Shown one piece after another: positions 53,681 to 62,537 of a DNA stretch of 64,000 nucleotides. The DNA lies in NCBI RefSeq assembly GCF_000014565.1, contig NC_008268.1:3968001-4032000 (forward strand), written 5' to 3'. Origin of the DNA: Rhodococcus jostii RHA1. GTDB taxonomy: Bacteria > Actinomycetota > Actinomycetes > Mycobacteriales > Mycobacteriaceae. Under the pieces are notes generated by a model, which saw only the letters and a program-made list of their open reading frames with translations, was not told the DNA's origin and did not search any database. The translations under genes and the position numbers were made by a program. Within the stretch, counting starts at the first letter, position 1, and each line of letters opens with the position of its first letter.

Positions 53681-53826
53681 CGGGCTCTCCTCCGTGCTGC
53701 GGTGCTTCGCCGTTGGTGACCGATCGCGAGACGAGAACGCATCGTCGCGGCTCCACGATCGTACGACCATTGCCGGTCTCCGCGAGACGAGTGCCTGTGG
53801 GCGTTCGTCCAGCCTGCGGCCCCGGG

Positions 53827-54203
53827 TCAGTCGACGACAGCGCCCCCGGTGAGGTTGATCTCGGTCGCGGTCATCGTCGGGGCCCAGTCGGACGCGGCGA
53901 AGACGGCCGCGTTCGCGACCTCGGCGTAACTCGGGCGCCGTGGCAGCAGACGTCGATGCCTCCGCTCTGGTCCCCCACCGCCGCGGCATGTCGTTCAACC
54001 GCGTCCCGGTCCACCGCATCGAGTACAGCGACGTGCGCAATCCCGCCCTCGTCCCTGATGCGGTGGGCGACATCCTCGAGCGTGGCTCGCGTGCGTCAGG
54101 TGAGGTGCACCTCGGCGTCTTCCCGCGCGTACGCCCGCGCGACCGCGGAGCCGACGGCGCCACTGCCCCCGTGGACGATCGTGGTGCGGTTCTGCAGCAG
54201 CAT
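53827..54203 (-). pseudogene. Decayed SDR oxidoreductase gene
   Basis: Three frames needed: TIVHGGSGAVGSAVARAYAR from ATG 54203 (ends at a stop), then TLEDVAHRIRDEGGIAHVAV, then YAEVANAAVFAASDWAPTMT and TEINLTGGAVVD up to the stop at 53827. The catalytic YxxxK part is missing. A normal SDR would be about 250 residues. Confidence 0.8.
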
Positions 54204-54235
54204 TATTCATCCGCCCTTCGCCTCTCGTGATCATG

Positions 54236-54261
54236 GTAAGACCGCGTGATGTAAGACCGCG
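54236..54261. repeat. 11-bp tandem direct repeat
   Basis: GTAAGACCGCG at 54236 and 54251, 15 bp apart, upstream of the decayed SDR gene. May be an old operator. Confidence 0.35.
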
Positions 54262-54411
54262 CGAGATTCCGGACTTCCTCGGTACGAGCTCGAGTGGCGT
54301 CGAGCTGCAGCCAGGGCGTCATGCCACGGATCGAGGTCCAGGCACCGCACGTAGCACCCGCTGACAAGTCCCGCCGCTTGCTCCGGCGCCTACCTCAGAC
54401 AGGCTCAGCGA

Positions 54412-55071
54412 TCATTCCGGCACGCCATACTTCTCGATGAGCGGGGCAAGTAGCTCCGCGGCGCGTGGGGCCGTGATGACATTCTCGTCGCGTACTTTCG
54501 TGACTGCCTTTGAGTGGACGTCCTCGTAGACATTTTCGCCGATCATCTTCCCCTTCTCGTTGTAGGGCCACACGAAGGCGAGGGTGCGGCGGACGAGATA
54601 GTAGGAGTCGGCGTCGTATTGCGACTCTGGTGCAATGTCCTTGTCGGAAAATTGAAAAACGTTGTCGCCCAGCGATGATCCCGGAACGAACTGATTGAAT
54701 TCAGCTTCGCCGGCGAAGCCCCAATCGTTTACCGCCATCTTCTGCTTTCCGGTCCACATTACGAGCATGTCCATGTCGGCGAGGGACTTGTAGAAGTTGC
54801 GAACCGCGTCCATGCCGTCGAGGATCACACCTTGCCCACCTTCGAAGATCCGGTAGTGCGGTTCGGCGACCGTCATGGTCGGGGCGAGAAGTTCTTCGTA
54901 GCGTCCGGAGACTTCGAGAAGTGCGTGCCGGCGATAGTTGATCAGGATTTTACGGTGCAGGGGGTTGGTGAGGGAGTCGATCAGTGCATCGACATCGTCC
55001 ATCATGTGGACGAATTCCTTTTCGTACGGGGTATGCGCTGCGGCGGTGCGTGTTTCATGTGCAGTGCTCAT
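54412..55071 (-). CDS. NTF2-like (SnoaL-type) protein
   Basis: 219 residues from ATG 55071 after GAGGAG. Cone-shaped NTF2 fold likely: NYRRHALLEVSGRYEELLAP, TMTVAEPHYRIFEGGQGVI, GMDAVRNFYKSLADMDML, SYYLVRRTLAFVWPYNEKGK. Could be a dehydratase or binding protein in aromatic/steroid degradation, but no catalytic pair is evident. Stands downstream of an SDR fragment; monocistronic as seen. Confidence 0.82.
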   Translation of the reverse strand: MSTAHETRTAAAHTPYEKEFVHMMDDVDALIDSLTNPLHRKILINYRRHALLEVSGRYEELLAPTMTVAEPHYRIFEGGQGVILDGMDAVRNFYKSLADMDMLVMWTGKQKMAVNDWGFAGEAEFNQFVPGSSLGDNVFQFSDKDIAPESQYDADSYYLVRRTLAFVWPYNEKGKMIGENVYEDVHSKAVTKVRDENVITAPRAAELLAPLIEKYGVPE

Positions 55072-55081
55072 TGTGGTTCTC

Positions 55082-55190
55082 CTCAGAGTTGGTTGCCGAG
55101 ATCGGGGAGTTGGCGATTGCATATCCCGCCGGAGACGACGAGGACGGCGGCCGATGATGTAGCCGGCGTTACGGCTTGCGAGGAATACTT
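55082..55190 (-). pseudogene. 3' relic of an SDR gene
   Basis: VFLASRNAGYIIG followed after a frame slip by AVLVVSGGICNRQLPDL and TGA at 55082-55084. This is the usual C-terminal end of an SDR (xxLASxxAGYITGxxLxVDGG). Nothing of the 5' part remains. It touches the start of the NTF2-like gene. Confidence 0.65.
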
Positions 55191-55312
55191 CGGGCCGGCT
55201 CGGAAGGCTCGGCCTCTGGCTGGGAGAGCGCGCTCACCGACCCGTCCGCCTCCCCGTGGCGGTGAAAGCGTCCTCACTGAAGTACAGGACGCAGTGCGAC
55301 AACAGTGCCCGC

Positions 55313-56161
55313 CTACTGGTGGGGCATCTTGAATGGTGCGGTCGCGCCGGCGTCGATCGGTAGGGCGACACCGGTGACGTAGCGGGCTTCCTCGGAGGCG
55401 AGCCATAGCGCCGCGTTGCTGACATCGACGTCCTCGATCCACGGCACGGGCAACGCATTCAGGTTCTTCATCAGCTCCGCCGCTACCTCGCGGTTCGGAC
55501 TCTCCACTCCCGGGAGGAACAGCTCGCGTGTCTCGGCGTTGTCGACCATGGGGGTGTCCACGGTCGTGGGGTGAATCGAATTGACGCGGATGCGGTGGGG
55601 GGCAAGTTCGGCCGCCAGAGCGCGCATGAGCCCGACCACCCCGTGTTTGGCCGCGGTGTAGTGGGCCAAATTGAGGAAGGCGACGAGACCGGCAACCGAA
55701 CTCGTCAAGATCACCGAACCGCCCTCGCCTCGCTCCACCATCGCCGGGGCCACCGCGCGCACGGTCTTCCAGACACCGGTCAGGTCGATGTCGATGACGT
55801 CCTGCCATTGCTGCTCGCTGATCTCCAGAGCGGGACCGAAACTTCCGACACCGGCATTGGCGACGAGCACGTCGATCTTGCCGAACTCGTCGATCGCCAG
55901 TCGGTGCGCATGCTCGAGTGAGGCGAGGTCGCGAACATCCGCCTGAACACTCAGGACAGACACTCCGCGGTCTTTCACGAGACGCACGGTCTCATCCAGA
56001 TCATCGGTGGTCGCCAAGGCGTAGGGAACGGAATCGATGTCCGCGCAATGATCGACGACCACGATGTCGGCGCCTTCCTCGGCGAAACGCACCGCATGCG
56101 CCCGCCCCTGCCCGCGGGCACCGCCGGTGATGAACGCGACCTTTCCCGCGAGGCGGCCCAT
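55313..56161 (-). CDS. Mycofactocin-coupled SDR family oxidoreductase
   Basis: 282 residues. TGGARGQG at 12-19, Ser154/155, Tyr168 and Lys172 (AHYTAAKHG). The long loop (VDHCADIDSVPYALAT) and GARGQGRAHAV start are typical of the mycofactocin-linked subfamily, whose NAD stays bound and is reoxidised via mycofactocin. Converts an alcohol to a ketone. One-base overlap with the cupin gene upstream; transcribed with it. Confidence 0.88.
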   Translation of the reverse strand: MGRLAGKVAFITGGARGQGRAHAVRFAEEGADIVVVDHCADIDSVPYALATTDDLDETVRLVKDRGVSVLSVQADVRDLASLEHAHRLAIDEFGKIDVLVANAGVGSFGPALEISEQQWQDVIDIDLTGVWKTVRAVAPAMVERGEGGSVILTSSVAGLVAFLNLAHYTAAKHGVVGLMRALAAELAPHRIRVNSIHPTTVDTPMVDNAETRELFLPGVESPNREVAAELMKNLNALPVPWIEDVDVSNAALWLASEEARYVTGVALPIDAGATAPFKMPHQ

Positions 56162-56691
56162 CAGCTGTCGGCTCTGTCATGCATGTTCACCGACGGATCG
56201 GTGGCGTAGTCGACAATCTGTGCGTGTGCGATCGCGTCGTTGTCGCGGGCCATGTAGTAATGCAGGCGGGCATCGGCCACCACGCAGAGGTTCCCGTCGG
56301 GCAGGTATCCGGCGATCGGTCCCTCGACGAACGCCAGCATCGTCGTACCGTTCGGCGCGATCGGCTCGTGAACCGCACCTGCAACTTCACAGGTGTAGGT
56401 GCCGGCGACACCGGGATCGTCTTCGTGGTAATGGAATCCGCCGTCGAGGATGTATGCCTGCACATTGCCCATGTGCCAGTGCGGAGTCGCTTGCACACCT
56501 GGATCCACCTGCAGAATGACCGTGAAACTCCCGGTCGCCAGATTCGCGTAGAGCAGCCGGAAGCGAGTCCCCGGCATGAGCCAATCCGTCCACGGGATCT
56601 TGTTCGGGTCGATGAACTCCTTGCGCGAACCCTTGGGGGTCGTACCGGGATCGGTCATCCAGAACAATGGACCGGCAGCTGTAGTACGCAT
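56161..56691 (-). CDS. Cupin, 2,4'-dihydroxyacetophenone dioxygenase-like
   Basis: 176 residues from ATG 56691. Metal-binding HWHMGNVQAYILDG (His71, His73) and VHEPIAP (His108). Matches the DAD-like cupin family that cleaves the C-C bond of 2,4'-dihydroxyacetophenone to 4-hydroxybenzoate and formate; actual substrate here not proven. Paired with an SDR that could make the ketone. A perfect palindrome (56701-56715) covers its ribosome site. Confidence 0.85.
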   Translation of the reverse strand: MRTTAAGPLFWMTDPGTTPKGSRKEFIDPNKIPWTDWLMPGTRFRLLYANLATGSFTVILQVDPGVQATPHWHMGNVQAYILDGGFHYHEDDPGVAGTYTCEVAGAVHEPIAPNGTTMLAFVEGPIAGYLPDGNLCVVADARLHYYMARDNDAIAHAQIVDYATDPSVNMHDRADS

Positions 56692-56700
56692 TGCTTGTAC

Positions 56701-56715
56701 CTTCAATCTTTGAAG
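56701..56715. promoter_or_regulatory. Palindrome at the ribosome site of the cupin gene
   Basis: CTTCAA-TCT-TTGAAG, perfect, 9 bases before the start; the GAAG of the ribosome site lies in one arm. May block translation as RNA or be an operator. Confidence 0.5.
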
Positions 56716-56850
56716 AGATGATTCTGACTCGCCTCGCCATGACACGCCCGACGAGTCCCATCTGGCCGGCGGCTGTACCGGCGATAGTGATGGCCCAACC
56801 AATGTGACCCAGCGCGTCATGTGACGTCCATTACATTCCCGGCGGCGGGT

Positions 56851-56868
56851 GTTAACCTTTTACTTAAC
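56851..56868. promoter_or_regulatory. Candidate LysR binding site
   Basis: GTTAA-N8-TTAAC in the divergent region between the cupin and LysR genes, with the T-N11-A character of LysR sites. Confidence 0.5.
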
Positions 56869-56931
56869 GTCGCAGCAGGGCGGTGCTGTTCAGCTCGCGC
56901 GAAGACGCAATTGACTGTCCGAGGAGATCGT

Positions 56932-57828
56932 GTGAGCGCGGTGGATCTCAACCTGCGGCAGGTGTCCTATCTCATCAGCGTCATCGACGAAGGACACTTC
57001 GGTCGCGCAGCCGACAAGCTCTTCATCAGCCCCCCGGCATTGACACAGCAGATCCGCAGTCTCGAACGCAAACTCGGTGTCGAACTTGTCGATCGCTCCG
57101 CCCATCCACTCAAACCGACTCTCGCGGGAGAACGATTCCTGCTCGAGGCCCGCGCGGCCGTCGCGGCGGCCGAACGAGCACTCGACGCAGTCCGGCAGGA
57201 GGAGACTCACCTCCGCATCGGATTCATGACCGCCGCGATCGGTATACACACCCAGGCGTTGTTCGAGCATCTCCGCCGACAGCACCGCCAGTGGTCGATC
57301 GATCTCGTCGAGCTCGCCTGGTCCGAGCAGGCATCAGCGGTGCGGCGTGGTGCCGTCGACGCCGCGGTCGTGCGCCCGCCCATGGCAGACGACCGCGGAC
57401 TGCGCTTCGACGAGCTCTACAGGGAAAGCCGGGTTGTCGCACTCCCGGCGACGCACCGCCTCGCACACCGCCAGTCAGTGTCCGTCAGCGAACTCGACGA
57501 CGATCCACACGTCACCGACCTGGACGCAGACCAAGAATGGGTTCGGTGGTGGGCATGCGATCCGCGTCCGAGCGGGAAACAAGTGGCCTATGGCCCCTCC
57601 GTACGCACAATCGGCGAACTGCTGGAAGTTGTCGCGTCCGGAGAAGCCATAGCAATCACAAGCGCTCTCGTGCCGAACACTCACCGCCATCCGCAGGTCA
57701 CCTTCGTCCCCGTGCACGACGTGCCACCATCGCCCGTATGCCTGTGCACCAGAGAAGAAGACACCTCCATCAAGACCGAAACAGTCAGGCAGGCAGTGCG
57801 GTACGCATTGACAGTCTCCGGGTCATAG
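56932..57828 (+). CDS. LysR-family regulator of the cupin/SDR unit
   Basis: 298 residues from GTG 56932 with GAGGAG five bases upstream; an ATG at 56821 has no site. Winged helix HFGRAADKLFISPPALTQQI, effector domain IGFMTAAIGIHTQALF, AAVVRPPMADDRGLRF. Divergent from the cupin/SDR genes, which are its probable targets, via the site at 56851-56868. Confidence 0.9.
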   Translation: MSAVDLNLRQVSYLISVIDEGHFGRAADKLFISPPALTQQIRSLERKLGVELVDRSAHPLKPTLAGERFLLEARAAVAAAERALDAVRQEETHLRIGFMTAAIGIHTQALFEHLRRQHRQWSIDLVELAWSEQASAVRRGAVDAAVVRPPMADDRGLRFDELYRESRVVALPATHRLAHRQSVSVSELDDDPHVTDLDADQEWVRWWACDPRPSGKQVAYGPSVRTIGELLEVVASGEAIAITSALVPNTHRHPQVTFVPVHDVPPSPVCLCTREEDTSIKTETVRQAVRYALTVSGS

Positions 57829-58001
57829 CCCCAGCGCATGCCCCGTCGATCGAGCGCCGCATCGCTGAACGTGTTCACAGCGTCTCGGCCGAAACTGTGT
57901 CCTCGACTCGCCGGACGGAAGCGGCAGTACTGCCATCGGTTGTCGGCATGCTCAGTGTCGCAACAACTTTCGAACACCGTCCGATGTCTTCTCGCTGCCC
58001 C

Positions 58002-59027
58002 TCAATCTCGATAGGTCGCCGGGGGTGGGCCTGCGATCGGCCCGAGGGGGGCGGCGAGCCACCGGTCGTACAGGCGCATCCAGGTTCCGTCGGCGCGTAT
58101 GCGTTCGAGGGTGCCGTTGACGAACCGCACCAGGTCGTCCCTGCCCTTGTTGACACCGATTCCCCAGTGCTCCGCCTCCAGCTGTGGCCCCACGATCCGA
58201 AAATTCCGGTCCTGGGAGGCGAGCCCGGCGAGGAGCGAGTCGGAGGTGCTGACCGCGTCGGCCTGCTTTTTCTGCATGGTGACGAGGCAGTCGTCCCAGT
58301 CGGGGACCGCGAGGATCGTGGCGTCCGGCGCGACCCGTTGGACGGTGGCGAGCGACGTGGTGTCGACGAAGGTGCAGACCCGTTTTCCTGCCAGGTCCGC
58401 CGGGCCGGTGATGTCGGAACCCTGCGGGACCAGAATGCGTTGAAAGGCGCGGAAGTACTCGGTGGAGAAGCCGACGCGTCGTGCGCGTTCACACGTGATC
58501 GAGGTGGCATGGACGACGACGTCGACCTCGTTGTTCTCGAGTGCGGAGAACCGGCCGGCGGAGGTGAGCAGCCGGAACTCGACCCTGGTCGGATCGCCGA
58601 AGATGTCCCGGGCGACCTCCTTCGCCAGGTCGACGTCGAACCCCTGCAGGGTGCCCGTGGTCGGGTCTCGGAAGCTGAACAGGTTGGTGTTCTGGTCGAC
58701 ACCCACGATCAACCGGCCGCGTGCGGCGATCGCGGCGAGGGACCCACCGGGCGGCATCTGCCCGGGCGGGGGCTGCGGGCCGGGACGCAGGCTCGCGAGC
58801 GCCCCGCACGACTCGGGGAGCGGCGGTTCCGGCGGCGGACTGTTCGTGGGCGGGATGATCTGGGCGCCGTCCGTCATCGGTCGTGCGGTGTACGTGGCCG
58901 CGACGGTCGGGGTGAGAGGGTCGGGTGCGGCGCAGCCGGCGAGGACGGCGACCGCGACGGCGAGTAGGCCGGCGAGGCGCCGGGCACACGGTCTCGCCGC
59001 CGGTCTCGATAGCCTCACCTGTGTCAT
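58002..59027 (-). CDS. glnH: GlnH-like amino-acid-binding lipoprotein
   Basis: 341 residues. Lipoprotein signal with Cys32 (VAVLAGCAAP) and a periplasmic binding protein type 2 domain (LIVGVDQNTNLFSFRDPTTG, LQGFDVDLAKEVARDIFG, WDDCLVTMQKKQADAVSTSD). In mycobacteria the orthologue senses extracellular aspartate/glutamate and, with GlnX, signals to the kinase PknG. Overlaps glnX by one base (TGATG). No pknG follows: the next gene is convergent. Confidence 0.9.
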   Translation of the reverse strand: MTQVRLSRPAARPCARRLAGLLAVAVAVLAGCAAPDPLTPTVAATYTARPMTDGAQIIPPTNSPPPEPPLPESCGALASLRPGPQPPPGQMPPGGSLAAIAARGRLIVGVDQNTNLFSFRDPTTGTLQGFDVDLAKEVARDIFGDPTRVEFRLLTSAGRFSALENNEVDVVVHATSITCERARRVGFSTEYFRAFQRILVPQGSDITGPADLAGKRVCTFVDTTSLATVQRVAPDATILAVPDWDDCLVTMQKKQADAVSTSDSLLAGLASQDRNFRIVGPQLEAEHWGIGVNKGRDDLVRFVNGTLERIRADGTWMRLYDRWLAAPLGPIAGPPPATYRD

Positions 59028-60379
59028 CAGTGGTACTCGTTCAGTCGCGGCCAGATACCCCCGCCGACGGCGAATCCGCAGGACACGCCGATAATCATGC
59101 TACCGACTGCCAGCGACGACATCGATCGGTAGACGTCCGTCACGGCGTTGGCCTCGTCGTCGCGCAGTCGGTCGATCGCGTTCCGGAGGGACTCGTCCAG
59201 GGCGGCGAACTGCGCCGACGACGTGCCCGAGCCGGATCCGGCGGCGATCGCCGCGGCCGTCGGGTAGTCACCGCGCTCGAGGGCGATCTCGATGTCCCGG
59301 TGCGCGGCCAGCCAGCCGTCGCGGGCCGTCACGGCCTCGCGGAGTTGTTGCTCGGCGGCGCGACCGTGCGAGCTCTCCAGCTGTCGGGTGAGCTCGTCGG
59401 ACAGCGCCTGGGAGTGCCGCGCGTAGTCGATTTCCGACTGGGTGTCGGACCCGCGTTGCAGAATGGCGAGCGTTTCGTCGGCGCGGGCCTGCTGCGCCAG
59501 GATGCGAGCGCGCGCAACTGCGTTGATGGGTTGCGTACCTTCGGTTCTCGCGTGTTCGCTTGCCGACGTCGACACCAGGCTCCCGGCGATCAGCCACAGC
59601 AGGAGTCCGGCCAGGAGCAGGGTGGCGACAGCGAGGCCGGGGTTGAATCGGCGCTTGCTCTTCCGGATGAGGTACAGCTGGGCGAGGGCGAGGGCGAAAA
59701 GTGCGGCCGCGGTCACCGTGAAGGCGGCCGCGGGCAGCTGGGCCGTGTGCGTCTGGGTGTCGGCGACCGCCTCGGCCTGGCGGACGTAGAGTCGCTCCGC
59801 CAACGGGAGGATGGTGTCCTGCATGAGCGCGGACCCATCGGCCAGATACGCCACCCCGACCGGGTTCCCGGCCCGGTCGTTGGCCTGAGCCGTGGCGACG
59901 AGATTGAAGTACTCGGCGAGGTTGCGCACGACGTCCGACAACAGCGCCAGCGATCCGGCGTCTTGCGACGACACCCCATTGGTCGCCGTGACCAGCGCGT
60001 TCGAGGCGTCTCCGATCGCCTGGGTGAACTGCTCCGCGCCGGTCGTCGACTCGGCACCACCGCCACCGGAGACGAAGGACGTGGTCGCGGCGGCGTCGGC
60101 GATCGACAGCGAGCTGTAGAGGGCCTGGGCTGCGTTTGCCAGGGGCTCGGTGTGGGTGCGCAGTGTCTCGACCCGCTGTTGCCGCGCGCCGACCGCCGCC
60201 GAGGTGATCGCGCCCGCGGCGATGACCGCGGCGATGAGCGCGATCCCCAGCACGGTCAGCCGTCCGGGCGTGGATGCGAAGAATTCGACCCACGGGCGGC
60301 GGCGGGCCACGGGCTCGACGAGCAGGTCCTCGTCGAGCGTGGGGGCTTCGGTGACGGCGTGCTCGCCGCGGTGGAACAT
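59027..60379 (-). CDS. glnX: GlnX-like membrane protein
   Basis: 450 residues from ATG 60379 (AGGAGG five bases upstream). It has one helix near 36-56, a large extracytoplasmic helical region, two helices near 220-265, another external region and a last helix near 425-440. Like the mycobacterial GlnX (about 440 residues), which passes the GlnH signal across the membrane. Gene order glnX-glnH is conserved, but pknG is absent. Confidence 0.88.
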   Translation of the reverse strand: MFHRGEHAVTEAPTLDEDLLVEPVARRRPWVEFFASTPGRLTVLGIALIAAVIAAGAITSAAVGARQQRVETLRTHTEPLANAAQALYSSLSIADAAATTSFVSGGGGAESTTGAEQFTQAIGDASNALVTATNGVSSQDAGSLALLSDVVRNLAEYFNLVATAQANDRAGNPVGVAYLADGSALMQDTILPLAERLYVRQAEAVADTQTHTAQLPAAAFTVTAAALFALALAQLYLIRKSKRRFNPGLAVATLLLAGLLLWLIAGSLVSTSASEHARTEGTQPINAVARARILAQQARADETLAILQRGSDTQSEIDYARHSQALSDELTRQLESSHGRAAEQQLREAVTARDGWLAAHRDIEIALERGDYPTAAAIAAGSGSGTSSAQFAALDESLRNAIDRLRDDEANAVTDVYRSMSSLAVGSMIIGVSCGFAVGGGIWPRLNEYH

Positions 60380-60558
60380 CCGGTCCTCCTGCACCGCCTC
60401 CGCGGTTCCGGTAAGAGAACCGATCCGGGCCGCGTGGCTGAGTTCAGTGTGCACCGACGGTGCCGACCGGCGCACCGACTCGGGAGACAGACACCGCAGG
60501 AACCGGATATCCGGTGATCGGGGCGGCTGAGCCGGGTGGAACCGGGTACTCGCACGGT

Positions 60559-61347
60559 ATGAAGAGGTGGGTGTGCCGCGCCGCGCTGTCGCTGTTGGTC
60601 GCGGGCCTCGTCGCGTCCGCGTCCGGAGTGACGGCCCACTCGGCCCCGACGCCCGACAGGATCGACGACGTGCCGGGGCGGACGGCGCTGTCGTTCATGC
60701 ACACCCCGAGCGGAACCCGCGTCGGGACGGCGAATCAGAGGGAGGCCCGGCCGGGTTTGTCGATCGTGAAGCTGTATGTAGCCGACTACATGCTCCGGCA
60801 CGGCGACGGCTCTCCCGAGGACCTCGCGCTCGGACAGCGGATGATCCGCGACAGCGACGACTCCGCCGCCTCGCAGGCGTACGCCAAGTACCCGCAGTCG
60901 ATCGATGCGATCGCCGCCGAGTATCGGCTGACCGGTACGCGCGGCTCCGGATTCTGGGGCGATGCGGTTACCAGCACCGCGGACACCGTGACGTTCCTCG
61001 AGGCGAAGAAGACCACCGATCCGGCCAGCCGCATTCTGGAGTGGATGGCCACCGCGGCCCCCGTCGCGGCCGACGGAACCCATCAGAACTGGGGTACCGG
61101 GCGGCTGCCGTCGGTGACCGGAACCAAGTGGGGGTGGTCGGACCTCGGGCCCAGTGTTGTCGCGTCCGCGTCGTTCGGGCCCGATTTCTCGGTAGCGGCC
61201 AACACGTACGGCACTGCCGACCAGCACACTGGTGACGTTCTCGGTGCCTTCGCGGAGGATCCGGCGTCACCACCACCGCCGGTGGCGCAGGATCCCATCC
61301 AGGAGTTGATCGACCGGTTCGTGCCCCTGTTGATCACGCCACGATGA
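60559..61347 (+). CDS. Secreted protein with beta-lactamase/PBP-like motifs
   Basis: 262 residues. Signal peptide (about 1-28), then the serine motif SIVK at 68-71, SDD at 99-101 and KWG at 190-192 in the order of penicillin-recognising enzymes (SxxK, SxN, KTG). The changed second and third motifs suggest a non-beta-lactamase role in the envelope, perhaps peptidoglycan. Divergent from glnX. The start has a weak ribosome site. Confidence 0.75.
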   Translation: MKRWVCRAALSLLVAGLVASASGVTAHSAPTPDRIDDVPGRTALSFMHTPSGTRVGTANQREARPGLSIVKLYVADYMLRHGDGSPEDLALGQRMIRDSDDSAASQAYAKYPQSIDAIAAEYRLTGTRGSGFWGDAVTSTADTVTFLEAKKTTDPASRILEWMATAAPVAADGTHQNWGTGRLPSVTGTKWGWSDLGPSVVASASFGPDFSVAANTYGTADQHTGDVLGAFAEDPASPPPPVAQDPIQELIDRFVPLLITPR

Positions 61348-61419
61348 TCGACATCCCGACGTGCCGGAGGAACAGCCCTGACCCGGTTGGTGGGGTGACG
61401 GCCTGGGTAATCGGGTCCC

Positions 61420-61821
61420 ATGTTGCCCCCAACGGACGAAACACCGAACGCCGGACCGCACCTGCCGGCAGGACAGACGCCGGGCGGTGGGGTGCCTTCT
61501 TCCGACCCGCATGCCCATGACGCGGGTTCCGGGATACCGCCGGATGTGGCGAGGGGTAAGGGGATCAAGCACACCCGTACCGGGGCGACGTGGACTGGTC
61601 TGGTCATCGGCATTCTCGTTCTGATCCTGCTTCTCGTGTTCATCCTGCAGAACCTCGACAGCGTCGTCCTGGAACTGTTCGTCTGGGAGTTCACGGTCCC
61701 GCTCGGTGTCACTCTGCTGTTCGCCGCCATCGCAGGTGCGGTGGTCATGGCGCTCGTCGGTGGTGTCCGGATCCTTCAGATCCGGCGGGCAGCGAACCGG
61801 CAACGGAAACTGAACCCCTGA
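61420..61821 (+). CDS. LapA-domain membrane protein
   Basis: 133 residues. A Pro/Gly-rich N-terminus of 50 residues, then two helices (WTGLVIGILVLILLLVFILQ; LGVTLLFAAIAGAVVMALVG) of the LapA/DUF1049 type, with NLDSVVLELFVWEFTVPL between. Role unknown; LPS-assembly in Gram-negatives is not applicable here. Confidence 0.87.
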   Translation: MLPPTDETPNAGPHLPAGQTPGGGVPSSDPHAHDAGSGIPPDVARGKGIKHTRTGATWTGLVIGILVLILLLVFILQNLDSVVLELFVWEFTVPLGVTLLFAAIAGAVVMALVGGVRILQIRRAANRQRKLNP

Positions 61822-61886
61822 CCGTTGCTCGTTTCCGTGTTCGCTCGACCGATGCGTTGACCGGTCAGGCCCTCGGCCAACAGATT

Positions 61887-61904
61887 CGAGTAGTCCACTA
61901 CTCG
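61887..61904. promoter_or_regulatory. 18-bp palindrome upstream of the unknown gene pair
   Basis: CGAGTAGT-CC-ACTACTCG, perfect arms, 71 bp before the start at 61975. Operator candidate. Confidence 0.55.
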
Positions 61905-61974
61905 GTTCAACTGGCGAGGGTCCTCGTACGGTCGGTCCTGTATCGCATTCGTGATTCGACGAAAGGACACCGAA

Positions 61975-62256
61975 ATGGCTTGGTCGACAACCCCTCAGGG
62001 GCTTTTTCTCGCCGCTGGACAGGCGAATCAATTCTCCTTCTCGTTTGGAGACATCTGGAAGGGCCCGCAGTTGGCGACTGCGAGACTCGACGCCAGCCAG
62101 GGCGGTGGTGGCACGAAGATCCTGATGACGCAGTGGCAGGGCACCGCCAACGCGCCGGTATTCGGCGGCCCCAGCAAGCAGTACTACGTGCTCGGCATTC
62201 ACAACAGTTCCACTTCGGGCGTGTGGTTCCATCTGGAAGGAGGCGTGCTCGCATGA
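61975..62256 (+). CDS. Hypothetical protein, first of a coupled pair
   Basis: 93 residues, ATG 61975 after AAAGGA. Trp/Gly/Ser-rich and probably all-beta (SFGDIWKGPQLATARLDAS, KQYYVLGIHNSSTSGVWFHL). No signal or membrane segment. No family recognised. ATGA overlap with the next gene. Confidence 0.65.
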   Translation: MAWSTTPQGLFLAAGQANQFSFSFGDIWKGPQLATARLDASQGGGGTKILMTQWQGTANAPVFGGPSKQYYVLGIHNSSTSGVWFHLEGGVLA

Positions 62257-62537
62257 CGACACAGGAAACACCACGGCTTTCTCGGATGCAGGTCCTGACG
62301 GACGAACAGGGCGGCATTCTCGCGGCCGTCCTGCGGACTGCGGACGTGGCATCGGGCGTGGCATCGGGTGAGGACGTTCCGCCTCAGGTTTCGCTGGTTC
62401 CTTCGGAAGGTCAAGCGTTGCATGAACTCTCTGTACCCGGTGGAGCATCGGGGGACGAGATGTTCGAGTCGCTGGATCAGTGGGTGGTTCGGGTCGACGC
62501 CGGCGTACCGGCATTGGCGCGACGCGCGGGCGCGTAG
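62253..62537 (+). CDS. Hypothetical protein, second of a coupled pair
   Basis: 94 residues, GGAGG seven bases before ATG. Acidic, no Cys or membrane helix (MQVLTDEQGGILAAVL, GQALHELSVPGGASGDEMFE). Pattern resembles small helical/beta domains of unknown role. Coupled by 4 bp to the beta-rich protein upstream, so the two probably work together. Confidence 0.65.
   Translation: MTTQETPRLSRMQVLTDEQGGILAAVLRTADVASGVASGEDVPPQVSLVPSEGQALHELSVPGGASGDEMFESLDQWVVRVDAGVPALARRAGA

Noticed and set aside
53640..54240. Intact plus-strand genes in the decayed SDR region
   Set aside because: Frames lack ribosome sites and overlap stretches with clear minus-strand SDR similarity.
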